NCBI GenBank assembly: GCA_030045935.1
Contig: JASIEN010000596.1
Location: forward strand, 1 to 9,153
DNA from: Candidatus Sulfotelmatobacter sp.
Lineage (GTDB): Bacteria; Acidobacteriota; Terriglobia; Terriglobales; Acidobacteriaceae
Reading direction: 5' to 3'
DNA: 9,153 bases
Part shown: piece after piece, positions 1 through 6,416 of the stretch
Numbering within the stretch: position 1 is the stretch's first letter
Layout: every line of letters starts with the position of its first letter
Notes under the pieces: model-generated
Database searches by the model: none
Seen by the model: the letters and a program-made list of their open reading frames with translations, nothing else
Told to the model about the DNA's origin: nothing
Program-made: the position numbers and the translations under genes

Positions 1-918
1 GACGCGGCGCGCTGGCGCTTGAAAACGCCAATTCCGCTAAAAGTCGCGGCCATGAAAGTTTCACCCGCCACGCCCGAAGGTGCACCCAAAACCATCTTTG
101 CTGCCCTCGACGCTTCCATCGCAGCCGAACTGGAACCGAAATTCGCCGAAGCCGGCTGCGCCGTGGTTTCCAATTCCAGCGCACTTCGCATGAAATCGGA
201 CGTTCCACTCGTCATTCCCGAAGTCAACGCGTCGCACATTGAGCTGATAGATGCGCAACCCTGGCGAAAAAAATCGGGCGGTTACGTCGTCACCAACCCC
301 AACTGCTCCGCTATCGGCCTTGTTCTCGCCCTTGCGCCGCTGCACCGCAAGTTTGGCCTAGATACGGTCATGGCGGTCACCATGCAAGCGGTCAGTGGGG
401 CTGGCTATCCCGGCGTGGCTTCTCTCGACATTCTTGGCAACGTGATTCCCTTCATTCGCAATGAAGAAGAAAAAATGGAGGAAGAAACTCACAAGCTGCT
501 CGGCCAACTCAACGGCCACGGCATCATCCCTGCTCCTTTCGCCATGAGCGCGCAATGCAACCGCGTCGCCGTCGAAGATGGCCACACAGAATCGGTTTCG
601 ATTCGTTTGAAAGTCAAAACCAGACCGGAAGAAATCATCGAAGCCTGGAACTGTTATCGTGCCGAGCCGCAGGAACTGAACTTACCAAGTGCACCCAAAA
701 ACCCTATCGTCTATCTCGACGCGAATGATCGCCCCCAGCCCCGTTTCGACGTCGATATGGGCGCCGGCATGACCGCCGCCGTGGGCCGGCTGCGCCCCTG
801 CGGCGTGCTCGACTGGAAATTTACGGTTCTCTCGCATAACACAATCCGCGGGGCTGCCGGCGCTGCCGTACTGAATGCCGAGCTGTTAAAGGCAAAGGGA
901 TATCTCGGTAATTCTTAG
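1..918 (+). CDS. asd: Aspartate-semialdehyde dehydrogenase, 5'-truncated by window edge
   Basis: Catalyses NADPH-dependent reduction of aspartyl-4-phosphate to aspartate-4-semialdehyde, the branch-point step for lysine/DAP, threonine and methionine. The frame is open from base 1, so the first codons seen are internal and the N-terminal Rossmann segment with its dinucleotide-binding loop lies upstream; 305 residues remain of a family usually about 350. A TTG at 19 is not a credible start. Visible motifs are the active-site NPNCSAIG (catalytic Cys codon at 304-306), AVSGAGYPG shortly after it, and GHTESV (His codon at 583-585), which fits the general acid/base position of the archaeal/fungal-like Asd class. 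LPSAPKNPIVYL and the C-terminal HNTIRGAAGAAVLNAELL are also typical. lysC follows after 159 bp on the same strand, matching the order of the first two pathway steps. No internal frameshift is visible. The assignment is secure; the subclass is from memory of motifs. Confidence 0.95.
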   Translation, partial: DAARWRLKTPIPLKVAAMKVSPATPEGAPKTIFAALDASIAAELEPKFAEAGCAVVSNSSALRMKSDVPLVIPEVNASHIELIDAQPWRKKSGGYVVTNPNCSAIGLVLALAPLHRKFGLDTVMAVTMQAVSGAGYPGVASLDILGNVIPFIRNEEEKMEEETHKLLGQLNGHGIIPAPFAMSAQCNRVAVEDGHTESVSIRLKVKTRPEEIIEAWNCYRAEPQELNLPSAPKNPIVYLDANDRPQPRFDVDMGAGMTAAVGRLRPCGVLDWKFTVLSHNTIRGAAGAAVLNAELLKAKGYLGNS

Positions 919-921
919 GGT

Positions 922-948
922 TGTCATCCTGAGCGCAGCGAAGGATCT
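922..948 (+). repeat. Dispersed intergenic repeat element (CTGAGCG/GCGAAGG type)
   Basis: Directly after the asd stop codon the sequence reads TGTCATC followed by CTGAGCGCAGCGAAGG and ATCT. I recognise this core as a very common dispersed noncoding repeat in acidobacterial and other soil-bacterial genomes. Related, more degenerate cores recur in this window near 3233-3352, 4637-4673 and 6341-6367, always between genes. No partner end is obvious in the rest of the asd-lysC gap (949-1077), so this copy may be partial. Its function is unknown. Confidence 0.65.
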
Positions 949-1066
949 ATGCATTTTATTTGTAGCGACAATCGCCACGGACCGGCCACGATGCTTAGAG
1001 TGTCTGCATCTGGATTTTCAAAGTGACGATCACAAAATGAGAAGCGCACCACACATTCACCATTCC

Positions 1067-1070
1067 AGGA
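1067..1070 (+). promoter_or_regulatory. Shine-Dalgarno site for lysC
   Basis: AGGA ends 7 bases before the ATG at 1078. A second in-frame ATG at 1087 would leave 16 bases of spacing, so this site supports the upstream start, which gives an N-terminus MIVMKFGG typical of aspartokinases. Confidence 0.5.
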
Positions 1071-1077
1071 TCGGCCG

Positions 1078-2451
1078 ATGATCGTCATGAAATTCGGCGG
1101 AACTTCGGTTGAAGACGCCAAGGCCATAACCCGCGTCGCAGAAATCGTAAAAGAGCGCGTCGAGCAGCATCCGGTCGTGGTGGTCAGCGCCATGGCTAAG
1201 GTCACGGACACTCTTCTCACCATGGCCCGCGCCGCCGGCGCCGGAGACCGCAAGGCCGCGCTGAAACTGTGCCGCTCGCTGCAAGAACGCCACTACAACA
1301 CGGCCAGCGAACTTTTGGGTACCGCGCGCTTCACCGATTTCCACTCCGAACTGGGCAGCGACTTCGAACTGCTCGATGAACTGCTGCGCGGCATCTCCGC
1401 TGTCGGCGAAGTTACCCCGCGCACTACCGATCACGTCGCCGCTTTCGGCGAAGTGCTCTCCAGCAAGATCGTCGCTGCCGCGTTCGCGTCACACGGGATC
1501 AAGAGCACGCACGTGGACTCTCGTGAGATTCTTGTCACCGATAGCAATTACATGTCGGCCGCGCCGCTAACAGAAGAAACCAACCAGCGCTTGCAGTCGA
1601 CAGTGAAGCCGCTGCTCGACTCGGGTCACGTACCGGTCATGGGGGGGTTCATCGGCGCCAGCCGCGCCGGCATTACCACCACAATCGGACGCGGCGGTTC
1701 GGATTTTTCGGCTGCTCTTTTCGGTGCCGGGCTTGGCGCCGACCGCATCGACATCTGGACCGACGTTGACGGCATTCTTACCACCGATCCCCGCGTCTGC
1801 CCGGATGCCCGCCGCATTAAAGTCATCAGTTTCGACGAAGCTGCCGAATTGGCTTATTTCGGAGCTAAAGTCCTCCATCCAGCGACGGTGCTTCCCGCAA
1901 TTCAGAAGAACATTCCCGTCTACGTTCTGAACTCACGCAATCCGAGTTGCGAAGGCACAAGAATCACCACCCGGGCGCCACGGGGAAAAAATATTTTCAA
2001 AGCCATCGCCGCCAAAAAGCGCATCACCATCATCGACATTGCTGCCCCGCGCATGTTGCTCGCCCATGGATTCCTGCGCACCATTTTCGAGGCCTTCGAT
2101 CGGCACAAGGTCGCCGTAGACGTGGTCTCGACTTCCGAAGTAAGTGTTTCGCTCACGGTCGATTCCAATCAGGCGATTCCTGCGTTGGCCGCGGACCTGG
2201 CCAAGCTTGCCGATGTGAAATACGAAGGACGAAAAGCAATCGTCTGCCTCGTAGGCGAGAGCCTGCGCGAAACACCGGGCGTGGCCGCTCAGGTGTTTCG
2301 GGAGCTAAGCGACAAAAAAATCCGCATGATCTCGCAAGGCGCATCGGAAATTAACCTGACCTTTGTGATTGAAGAAGACGAAGTACCGGGGGTAATCCAG
2401 CGCCTGCACAATGTTTTTTTCGCCGAGCCAGATCCGGAAGTCTACGCCTAA
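1078..2451 (+). CDS. lysC: Aspartate kinase (monofunctional, ACT-regulated)
   Basis: Phosphorylates the beta-carboxyl of aspartate, the first committed step of the aspartate family pathway, in the cytosol. The 457-residue product has the amino-acid kinase fold first: KFGGTSV at residues 5-11, FGE at 123-125, GFIGAS at 190-195, TTIGRGGSD at 201-209 (phosphate/ATP loop) and WTDVDGILTTDPR at 227-239. Two C-terminal ACT domains follow, roughly 312-380 and 386-455, with VVSTSEVSVSLTVD at 349-362 and the MISQGASEINLTFV block at 417-430. Length and architecture match the monofunctional aspartokinase III-like class, not a ThrA/MetL fusion with homoserine dehydrogenase. ACT domains of this type bind lysine (or threonine) for feedback inhibition; which effector applies here cannot be read from sequence by eye. 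No lysine riboswitch-like leader is apparent upstream. It lies 159 bp after asd and 54 bp before dapB. Confidence 0.96.
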   Translation: MIVMKFGGTSVEDAKAITRVAEIVKERVEQHPVVVVSAMAKVTDTLLTMARAAGAGDRKAALKLCRSLQERHYNTASELLGTARFTDFHSELGSDFELLDELLRGISAVGEVTPRTTDHVAAFGEVLSSKIVAAAFASHGIKSTHVDSREILVTDSNYMSAAPLTEETNQRLQSTVKPLLDSGHVPVMGGFIGASRAGITTTIGRGGSDFSAALFGAGLGADRIDIWTDVDGILTTDPRVCPDARRIKVISFDEAAELAYFGAKVLHPATVLPAIQKNIPVYVLNSRNPSCEGTRITTRAPRGKNIFKAIAAKKRITIIDIAAPRMLLAHGFLRTIFEAFDRHKVAVDVVSTSEVSVSLTVDSNQAIPALAADLAKLADVKYEGRKAIVCLVGESLRETPGVAAQVFRELSDKKIRMISQGASEINLTFVIEEDEVPGVIQRLHNVFFAEPDPEVYA

Positions 2452-2496
2452 ATCCTACCCTGTGCCCCGTTGTGCCCTCTGTGTTTAAATCGTTCT

Positions 2497-2500
2497 GAGG
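2497..2500 (+). promoter_or_regulatory. Shine-Dalgarno site deciding the dapB start
   Basis: GAGG ends 5 bases before the ATG at 2506. An in-frame TTG at 2470 would add 12 residues (MCPLCLNRSEGT) ahead of the Rossmann strand, but these come from a low-complexity TGTGCCC-rich spacer and have no family counterpart. The GAGG therefore fixes the start at 2506. Confidence 0.6.
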
Positions 2501-2505
2501 GTACT

Positions 2506-3210
2506 ATGAACCTCCTCCTCCTTGGCCGCGGCAAAACCGGGTCGCTCGTCGCGGAAGTCGCCCGCCAGCGCGGCCATCAAATCCAAGCTGTCGGCTCGAA
2601 AGAAAACCCCGCCTGCGCCGCTCTGACTCCTCAAGCTCTGCAAGTCATCGACGCCGTTCTGGACTTCACTACGCCTCACACCGTTCTCGCCCACATCGAG
2701 GCATGCGTGCGCGCAGGGAAAAATATGGTCGTCGGCACCACTGGCTGGCACTCAGAGATCGAGCGCGTGAAAAACCTCGTTATAGAGCAGAACAGCGGCT
2801 TCGTCTTCGGCGCAAATTTCTCCATCGGCGTCAATCTTTTTCTCGATGTGGCCCGCGCCTCCGCCCCCGCGTTGCAATACAGCTACACCGGACAAATCTT
2901 CGAACGCCACCACGTGCACAAGAAAGACGCGCCGTCCGGGACGGCCATGGCCATTCAGCGCGTAATCAGCCAAGCGCTCGCCGATAAAAGCACAAAAGAA
3001 AAGCATCCCGACCTCGAAATCACATCTTTTCGCGAAGGCGAGGTCGTCGGGATGCACGAAATCGTCTATGAATCTGAAGCTGATCGAATTTATCTATGTC
3101 ACGACGCCAAATCCAGGCAAGGGTTTGCTGAGGGAGCCATTCGCGCCGCTGAATGGCTCAAAGGAAAAAAAGGCTTCTACGACTTCAAAGACATCTGGCG
3201 GGAGCTATAA
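2506..3210 (+). CDS. dapB: 4-hydroxy-tetrahydrodipicolinate reductase (short form)
   Basis: Reduces the DapA product (HTPA/dihydrodipicolinate) to tetrahydrodipicolinate using NAD(P)H. The protein is 234 residues from the ATG at 2506, shorter than the ~270 of the E. coli enzyme but within the range of compact bacterial DapBs. The N-terminal nucleotide-binding segment starts MNLLLLGRGKTG, where GRGKTG replaces the usual GxxGxMG loop. VVGTTGW and GANFSIGVNLFLDVA follow. The catalytic signature ERHHVHKKDAPSGTA spans residues 133-147; H135 and K139 align with the E. coli catalytic His159 and Lys163. The C-terminus has GFAEGAIRAAEWL, where many DapBs read TFAxGAlrAa. It sits 54 bp after lysC and is preceded by GAGG at good spacing. 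It is separated from dapA by a 213-bp gap containing an inverted-end repeat, so dapA may be transcribed partly independently. Function is secure; cofactor preference is unknown. Confidence 0.94.
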   Translation: MNLLLLGRGKTGSLVAEVARQRGHQIQAVGSKENPACAALTPQALQVIDAVLDFTTPHTVLAHIEACVRAGKNMVVGTTGWHSEIERVKNLVIEQNSGFVFGANFSIGVNLFLDVARASAPALQYSYTGQIFERHHVHKKDAPSGTAMAIQRVISQALADKSTKEKHPDLEITSFREGEVVGMHEIVYESEADRIYLCHDAKSRQGFAEGAIRAAEWLKGKKGFYDFKDIWREL

Positions 3211-3232
3211 CAGTTCTAGACCCCCCATTGGT

Positions 3233-3352
3233 GGCATCATTCCGAAGCCCCGCGTCTTTCACCAGCGGGGCGAGGAATCTCGCGCCCGATGGTCTATAGG
3301 CGAGGAGATCCCTTCGCTTCGCCTGAAGAACGGCCTCGCTCGGAATGACGCC
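3233..3352. repeat. Inverted-ended ~120 bp intergenic repeat element
   Basis: The dapB-dapA gap carries a 120-bp block bounded by GGCATCATTCCG (3233-3244) and CGGAATGACGCC (3341-3352), which are inverted copies with 11 of 12 matches. Inside is a perfect 7-bp stem, GCCCCGC (3247-3253) and GCGGGGC (3265-3271). On the minus strand there is a GCGAAGCGAAGGGATCT-type core (3308-3324), related to the repeat after asd. The layout (short, noncoding, palindromic ends) is that of a REP/MITE-like dispersed element. It leaves about 70 bp ahead of dapA and could fold in the transcript. No U-run follows the strong stem, so it is not a classic terminator. Confidence 0.65.
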
Positions 3353-3423
3353 GATCTTAGCTGACCTCGATTGTCCAAGGAGACCATTTTCCACTCCCAC
3401 TGCATTCGCGCTATCCTACTGCC

Positions 3424-4554
3424 ATGCAATTGCGCGGCTGTGGCACCGCTCTCGTCACTCCGTTTCATCAGGACGGCTCCATCGACGAGCCCGCCTTCCG
3501 TAACCTCGTCGCCTGGCAAATCGAGTCGGGCATCGACTTCCTGGTTCCATGCGGGAGCACTGGCGAAACGCCAACACTCACGCACGACGAATGGCTGCAC
3601 GTCATCGACACCACCATCGAAGTTGCCGCCGGACGGGTTCCCGTCGTCGCCGGAGCCACTTCCAATTCCACTCGCGACGCCGTAGAAAAAGCGCAGGAAG
3701 TCGCCGCCCGCCCCGGCGTCGATGCCATCCTTACCGCCTCGCCTTACTACAACAAACCGACGCAAGAGGGCCAGTATCGGCACTTCAAGGCGATCGCCGA
3801 GGCTGTTCCCGAGAAGCCAATCATTCTTTACAATGTCCCCGGCCGCACTGCCGCAAATATCGAGCCTCAAACTCTTGCCCGCCTGGCCGAAGTTCCAAAC
3901 ATAGTTGGCGTCAAAGAAGCCAGCGGCAACATGACGCAAATCGCCGAAGCCACGAACGCCGTGCCGGAAACATTTTTGGTTTTTTCCGGCGACGACGCAG
4001 TTACGTTGCCCGTGATCGCGCTCGGCGGAGTCGGGATTATTTCTGTGGCTTCAAATGAAATCCCACAAGAAATGGCGGCGATGACCCGCGCCGCGCTCAA
4101 CAACGACTGGGTGACGGCGCGCAGCCTTCACCGCAAATACCTGCCATTGATACAGGCCAACTTCATCGAAACAAATCCGCTGCCGGTGAAAGCGGTTCTG
4201 GCGATGATGGGCAAGATCGAAGAAAACTACCGCTTACCGTTGCTGCCCATGCGCCGCGACACGCGGTCGAAGGTGCAAAAAATAGCCACTGAAGCCGGAT
4301 TGATCGCAAAACACGAGCAGGCCGCTGCGCAAGCCACCGAATTCTATATTTACGAGAACTGGGCTGCGGGGCCGCACAAAATCGTCCTTCATCGCGCTAC
4401 CTGCGGTCAATGCAATCAGGGCAGGGGGCGCCCTGCCGGCCACGATGCCAACCATTCCCGCTGGCACGGCCCCTACGCCACGTTGTCTGCAGGACGCGAG
4501 GCAGCCCACACCATGACCGGCATCTTGATTCGCAGCGAGTGCAAGTGCGTATGA
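3424..4554 (+). CDS. dapA: 4-hydroxy-tetrahydrodipicolinate synthase with an extra C-terminal Cys-containing domain
   Basis: Condenses pyruvate with aspartate-4-semialdehyde, committing carbon to DAP/lysine. Residues 1-296 form a complete class I aldolase TIM barrel of normal DapA length: GSTGE at 44-48 (S45/T46), SPYYNKP at 106-112, YNVPGRT at 136-142 (Y136, R141) and GVKEASG at 162-168 with Schiff-base Lys164. These align with the E. coli triad, Arg138 and Lys161, so it is DapA and not a generic NanA-like lyase. The frame then continues without a stop for about 80 residues. After a linker (297-306) comes a compact segment, 307-376, beginning FYIYENW, with CGQC at 327-330, RWHGPY at 346-351 and a terminal CKC at 373-375. 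This extension is absent from ordinary DapA. The ATG at 3424 has no clear ribosome-binding site; an AAGGAG at 3377-3382 is too far upstream. Lysine inhibition cannot be judged. Confidence 0.94.
   Translation: MQLRGCGTALVTPFHQDGSIDEPAFRNLVAWQIESGIDFLVPCGSTGETPTLTHDEWLHVIDTTIEVAAGRVPVVAGATSNSTRDAVEKAQEVAARPGVDAILTASPYYNKPTQEGQYRHFKAIAEAVPEKPIILYNVPGRTAANIEPQTLARLAEVPNIVGVKEASGNMTQIAEATNAVPETFLVFSGDDAVTLPVIALGGVGIISVASNEIPQEMAAMTRAALNNDWVTARSLHRKYLPLIQANFIETNPLPVKAVLAMMGKIEENYRLPLLPMRRDTRSKVQKIATEAGLIAKHEQAAAQATEFYIYENWAAGPHKIVLHRATCGQCNQGRGRPAGHDANHSRWHGPYATLSAGREAAHTMTGILIRSECKCV
4342..4551 (+). other. C-terminal domain of the DapA fusion, CxxC...CxC small domain
   Basis: These codons give residues 307-376 of the dapA product. 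The segment starts FYIYENW, carries HRATCGQCNQGRG with Cys327 and Cys330, then SRWHGPY and a terminal ECKCV with Cys373 and Cys375. Two Cys pairs plus nearby histidines suggest a small metal-binding or redox fold (inference). The pattern resembles short stand-alone hypothetical proteins that I recall with YENW, a CxxCN knuckle and WxGPF near a C-terminal Cys pair, but I cannot confirm a family name. No Met is suitably placed to make it a separate protein, and there is no stop between it and the barrel. Confidence 0.55.
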
Positions 4555-4636
4555 ACAGCCGCTGGAAGACTCGGTTGTCATTGGGAGCAAGGGTTTCCTA
4601 CGCCGCGAGGAACCTGGGCGAGCCGTGCGAAGTGTT

Positions 4637-4686
4637 CTCAGCTCGCGCTGAGCAAGCGAAGCGCGTCGAAGGGCGCTCTTTGCGCC
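4637..4686 (+). repeat. Degenerate repeat copy with two small hairpins in the dapA-dapD gap
   Basis: CTCAGC (4637-4642) and GCTGAG (4647-4652) form a 6-bp stem with a 4-base loop. It runs into CTGAGCAAGCGAAG and GTCGAAGGG, a degraded version of the CTGAGCG/GCGAAGG core seen after asd. A second stem, GGCGC (4672-4676) with GCGCC (4682-4686), has loop TCTTT. No T-run follows, so neither hairpin looks like an intrinsic terminator. The rest of the 188-bp gap shows no convincing promoter. Confidence 0.4.
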
Positions 4687-4742
4687 ACAATGGCCGCGCG
4701 TTTGTCTCGCTTCCTTATATATCTCTCACGCGAACCCATTAA

Positions 4743-5573
4743 ATGCACTCCCTGCAATCCTCCATCGAACGCCTCGCCGCGCAAAGCGATCTTGCACAGA
4801 GTTCCGACGCCCGCGCCACATTTCTCGAATTCCGCGACGCGCTTACCCAAGGCAAAATCCGCGCTGCAGAGAAAGTCGTCGGCGAATGGCATGTCAATGC
4901 TTGGGTGAAACAAGGCATCCTGCTTGGCTTCCGCCTGGGCGAACTTACTGAAACCGGCTGTAACGCGCTCAGCTTCGTCGACAAAGACACCTTCCCTGCC
5001 AGAAAATTCTCTCGCGCTGACCGCGTGCGCGTCGTGCCCGGAGGATCATCAGTCCGCCTCGGCGCCTACGTTGCGCCCTCGGTCATCTGTATGCCTCCGA
5101 TGTTCATCAACGTCGGCGCCTACGTCGACGAAGGCACCATGATCGACTCCCATGCGCTCGTCGGCTCCTGCGCGCAGATAGGGAAACGGGTTCACCTCAG
5201 CGCGGCTGCCCAAATCGGAGGCGTTCTCGAGCCAGTGAACGCCGCACCAGTGATTATCGAAGATGATGTATTAGTCGGCGGGAACTGCGGAATCTACGAA
5301 GGAACTTTGTTGCGCACTCGCGCCGTGCTGGGCGCAGGAACAATTCTCACCCGCTCGACTCCGCTCTACGATCTGGTTCGTGACGAAGTTTACCGCGCAG
5401 GGGCCGATGCACCACTCGAGGTGCCTGAAGGTGCCGTAGTGGTTCCCGGCTCGCGGGCGGTAAAAAAGGGAGCGGCCGCAGAACAGGGCATTTCGCTCTA
5501 TACGCCCGTCATCGTGAAGTACCGGGATGAAAAAACAGATAAGGGAATTGAACTGGAGGATTGGCTTAGGTAG
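4743..5573 (+). CDS. dapD: 2,3,4,5-tetrahydropyridine-2,6-dicarboxylate N-succinyltransferase
   Basis: Transfers succinyl from succinyl-CoA to tetrahydrodipicolinate, opening the ring and committing the pathway to the succinylase branch. The 276 residues match the ~274 of E. coli DapD. An N-terminal helical domain (about 1-95, with AAEKVVGEWHVNAWVKQGILLGFRL at 41-65) is followed by a left-handed beta-helix of hexapeptide repeats (about 100-205). Its hallmark is NVGAYVDEGTMID (123-135), then GSCAQIGKRVHLSAAAQIGGVLEP (141-164), and a C-terminal segment with VPEGAVVVPGS (227-237) and SLYTPVIVKY. Asp135 and Glu186 appear to align with the catalytic Asp/Glu proposed for the family. These features separate it from the acetylase DapH, so this organism uses N-succinyl intermediates. 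No Shine-Dalgarno is visible before the ATG; the upstream bases are ACCCATTAA. It is the last plus-strand gene of the cluster, and its stop is 36 bp from the convergent phosphatase gene. Confidence 0.95.
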   Translation: MHSLQSSIERLAAQSDLAQSSDARATFLEFRDALTQGKIRAAEKVVGEWHVNAWVKQGILLGFRLGELTETGCNALSFVDKDTFPARKFSRADRVRVVPGGSSVRLGAYVAPSVICMPPMFINVGAYVDEGTMIDSHALVGSCAQIGKRVHLSAAAQIGGVLEPVNAAPVIIEDDVLVGGNCGIYEGTLLRTRAVLGAGTILTRSTPLYDLVRDEVYRAGADAPLEVPEGAVVVPGSRAVKKGAAAEQGISLYTPVIVKYRDEKTDKGIELEDWLR

Positions 5574-5609
5574 AAATCGGGTACAAAACACGCTTATACG
5601 AGAGTCGCA

Positions 5610-6278
5610 TCAACCGACAAGTACGGATAGATTCCCCGTAATATTGAAACCAACATGGACCTCGTTGAGTCGTTTGATGACCGCATCCGCCTGGCTTAAC
5701 GCCTCTCCTGAAAACGTGCTCGTCAGGCCAATCACTCTCATTCCCGCCGCGTGCGCCGATTGAATCCCGGCAGGGGCATCTTCTACTACTAAACACTTTA
5801 AGGCAGGTATGCCCAGCAACTCTGCACCCTTCAAATACGGCGCGGGATCAGGCTTGCCGGCTGCCACATCTTCGGCAGTAACCAGCACCGACGGTACCCC
5901 AATTCTCGCCAACTGCAATCTGGCCCTTGCCAGCCGCCGCGTGCCGGAAGTCACCACACACCATCGTCCCTTCGGAATCGACCGCACCAAGTCTGACGCC
6001 CCCGGCATCACGTTCACTCCATCATGATCGGCGGCCTCTCGGGCCTCCAGCTTGAGAGCTTCCGCAGCAGCATCGATATGAGGCGCAAGAAGGTGAACGA
6101 CTTCAATCGTCCGCACTCCATGGGCTACGGCAAGAACCTTCTGCTCATCGATTCCTTGCTCACGCGCCCAGATTCGCCACTGGCGGTCGACCGACTTCGT
6201 GGAGTCGACCAGAACTCCGTCGAGATCAAAGAGAATGGCCGAGCAATCGAAGCTGATCATGGAGGATGTTGTATCCAT
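5610..6278 (-). CDS. HAD-superfamily hydrolase, subfamily IA (beta-phosphoglucomutase/sugar-phosphatase-like)
   Basis: Predicted cytosolic phosphatase of 222 residues using an aspartyl-phosphate intermediate. All four HAD motifs are present: motif I DLDGVLVDS at 18-26 (nucleophile Asp18, acid/base Asp20), motif II VVTSG at 108-112, motif III Lys142 in AAGKPDPAPYL, and motif IV VVEDAPAGI at 164-172. The segment between motif I and motif II is a helical cap of C1 type. The overall pattern (ILFDLDGVLVDS, GKPDPAPYL, VEDAPAGIQSAHAAGMRVIGLTS) is closest to the glycerol-3-phosphate/2-deoxyglucose-6-phosphate/hexitol phosphatase group, but the substrate cannot be named. Two starts are possible, the ATG at 6278 or an in-frame ATG at 6260; neither has a convincing Shine-Dalgarno. 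It faces dapD convergently and lies 138 bp downstream of the EcsC gene on the same strand. No link to lysine synthesis is evident. Confidence 0.88.
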   Translation of the reverse strand: MDTTSSMISFDCSAILFDLDGVLVDSTKSVDRQWRIWAREQGIDEQKVLAVAHGVRTIEVVHLLAPHIDAAAEALKLEAREAADHDGVNVMPGASDLVRSIPKGRWCVVTSGTRRLARARLQLARIGVPSVLVTAEDVAAGKPDPAPYLKGAELLGIPALKCLVVEDAPAGIQSAHAAGMRVIGLTSTFSGEALSQADAVIKRLNEVHVGFNITGNLSVLVG

Positions 6279-6307
6279 GCCTGAAAAAATGGCGGGATTC
6301 TTTCCAG

Positions 6308-6348
6308 AAAAATCTTAAACCGCGGAGAGCGCCCGTTCGGCCGCTCTC
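6308..6348 (-). terminator. Possible weak terminator hairpin downstream of the EcsC-family gene
   Basis: On the minus strand GAGAGCG (6348-6342) pairs perfectly with CGCTCTC (6331-6325) across a 10-base loop. After five bases it is followed by TTTAAGATTTTT (6319-6308). The stem is short and the T-rich run is interrupted and offset, so termination is only possible. The hairpin lies between the EcsC stop (6417) and the HAD start (6278), where it would separate the two transcripts. Confidence 0.3.
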
Positions 6349-6367
6349 GCTCGCTCAGGACAAGCTC
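6341..6367 (-). repeat. Degenerate copy of the CTGAGCG-type repeat
   Basis: Read on the minus strand the block gives GAGCTTGTCCTGAGCGAGCG followed by AGAGCGG, which resembles the CTGAGCG core of the element after asd. It overlaps the hairpin at 6325-6348. The similarity is by eye and short, so it may be a remnant. Confidence 0.35.
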
Positions 6368-6416
6368 AGAAATTCCGTGAAGATCGCAGAGGCAGCCCCT
6401 CCACCGATAAAGCTAA

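Noticed and set aside
19..918. TTG at 19 as the true start of asd
   Set aside because: The frame is open to base 1 and the family needs about 50 more N-terminal residues including the nucleotide-binding loop, so the gene begins upstream of the window.
919..1077. Lysine riboswitch (L-box) upstream of lysC
   Set aside because: The 159-bp gap is largely repeat-derived and I see neither the paired-helix layout nor a terminator/anti-terminator. A covariance-model scan with the Lysine Rfam family would settle it.
1057..1434. Minus-strand open frame of 125 codons across the lysC start
   Set aside because: It is a shadow of lysC with no ribosome-binding site or family resemblance.
3259..3939. Minus-strand open frame of 226 codons opposite dapA and the intergenic repeat
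   Set aside because: It runs through the repeat element and antisense to the DapA catalytic core; its Gly/Asp/Arg-rich translation has no domain character.
4743..5573. Acetylase-branch enzyme DapH instead of DapD
   Set aside because: The length, the N-terminal helical domain and NVGAYVDEGTMID followed by IGGVLEP are those of succinyltransferase DapD.
5574..5609. Bidirectional terminator between the convergent dapD and HAD genes
   Set aside because: The 36-bp gap has no clear stem with flanking T/A runs.
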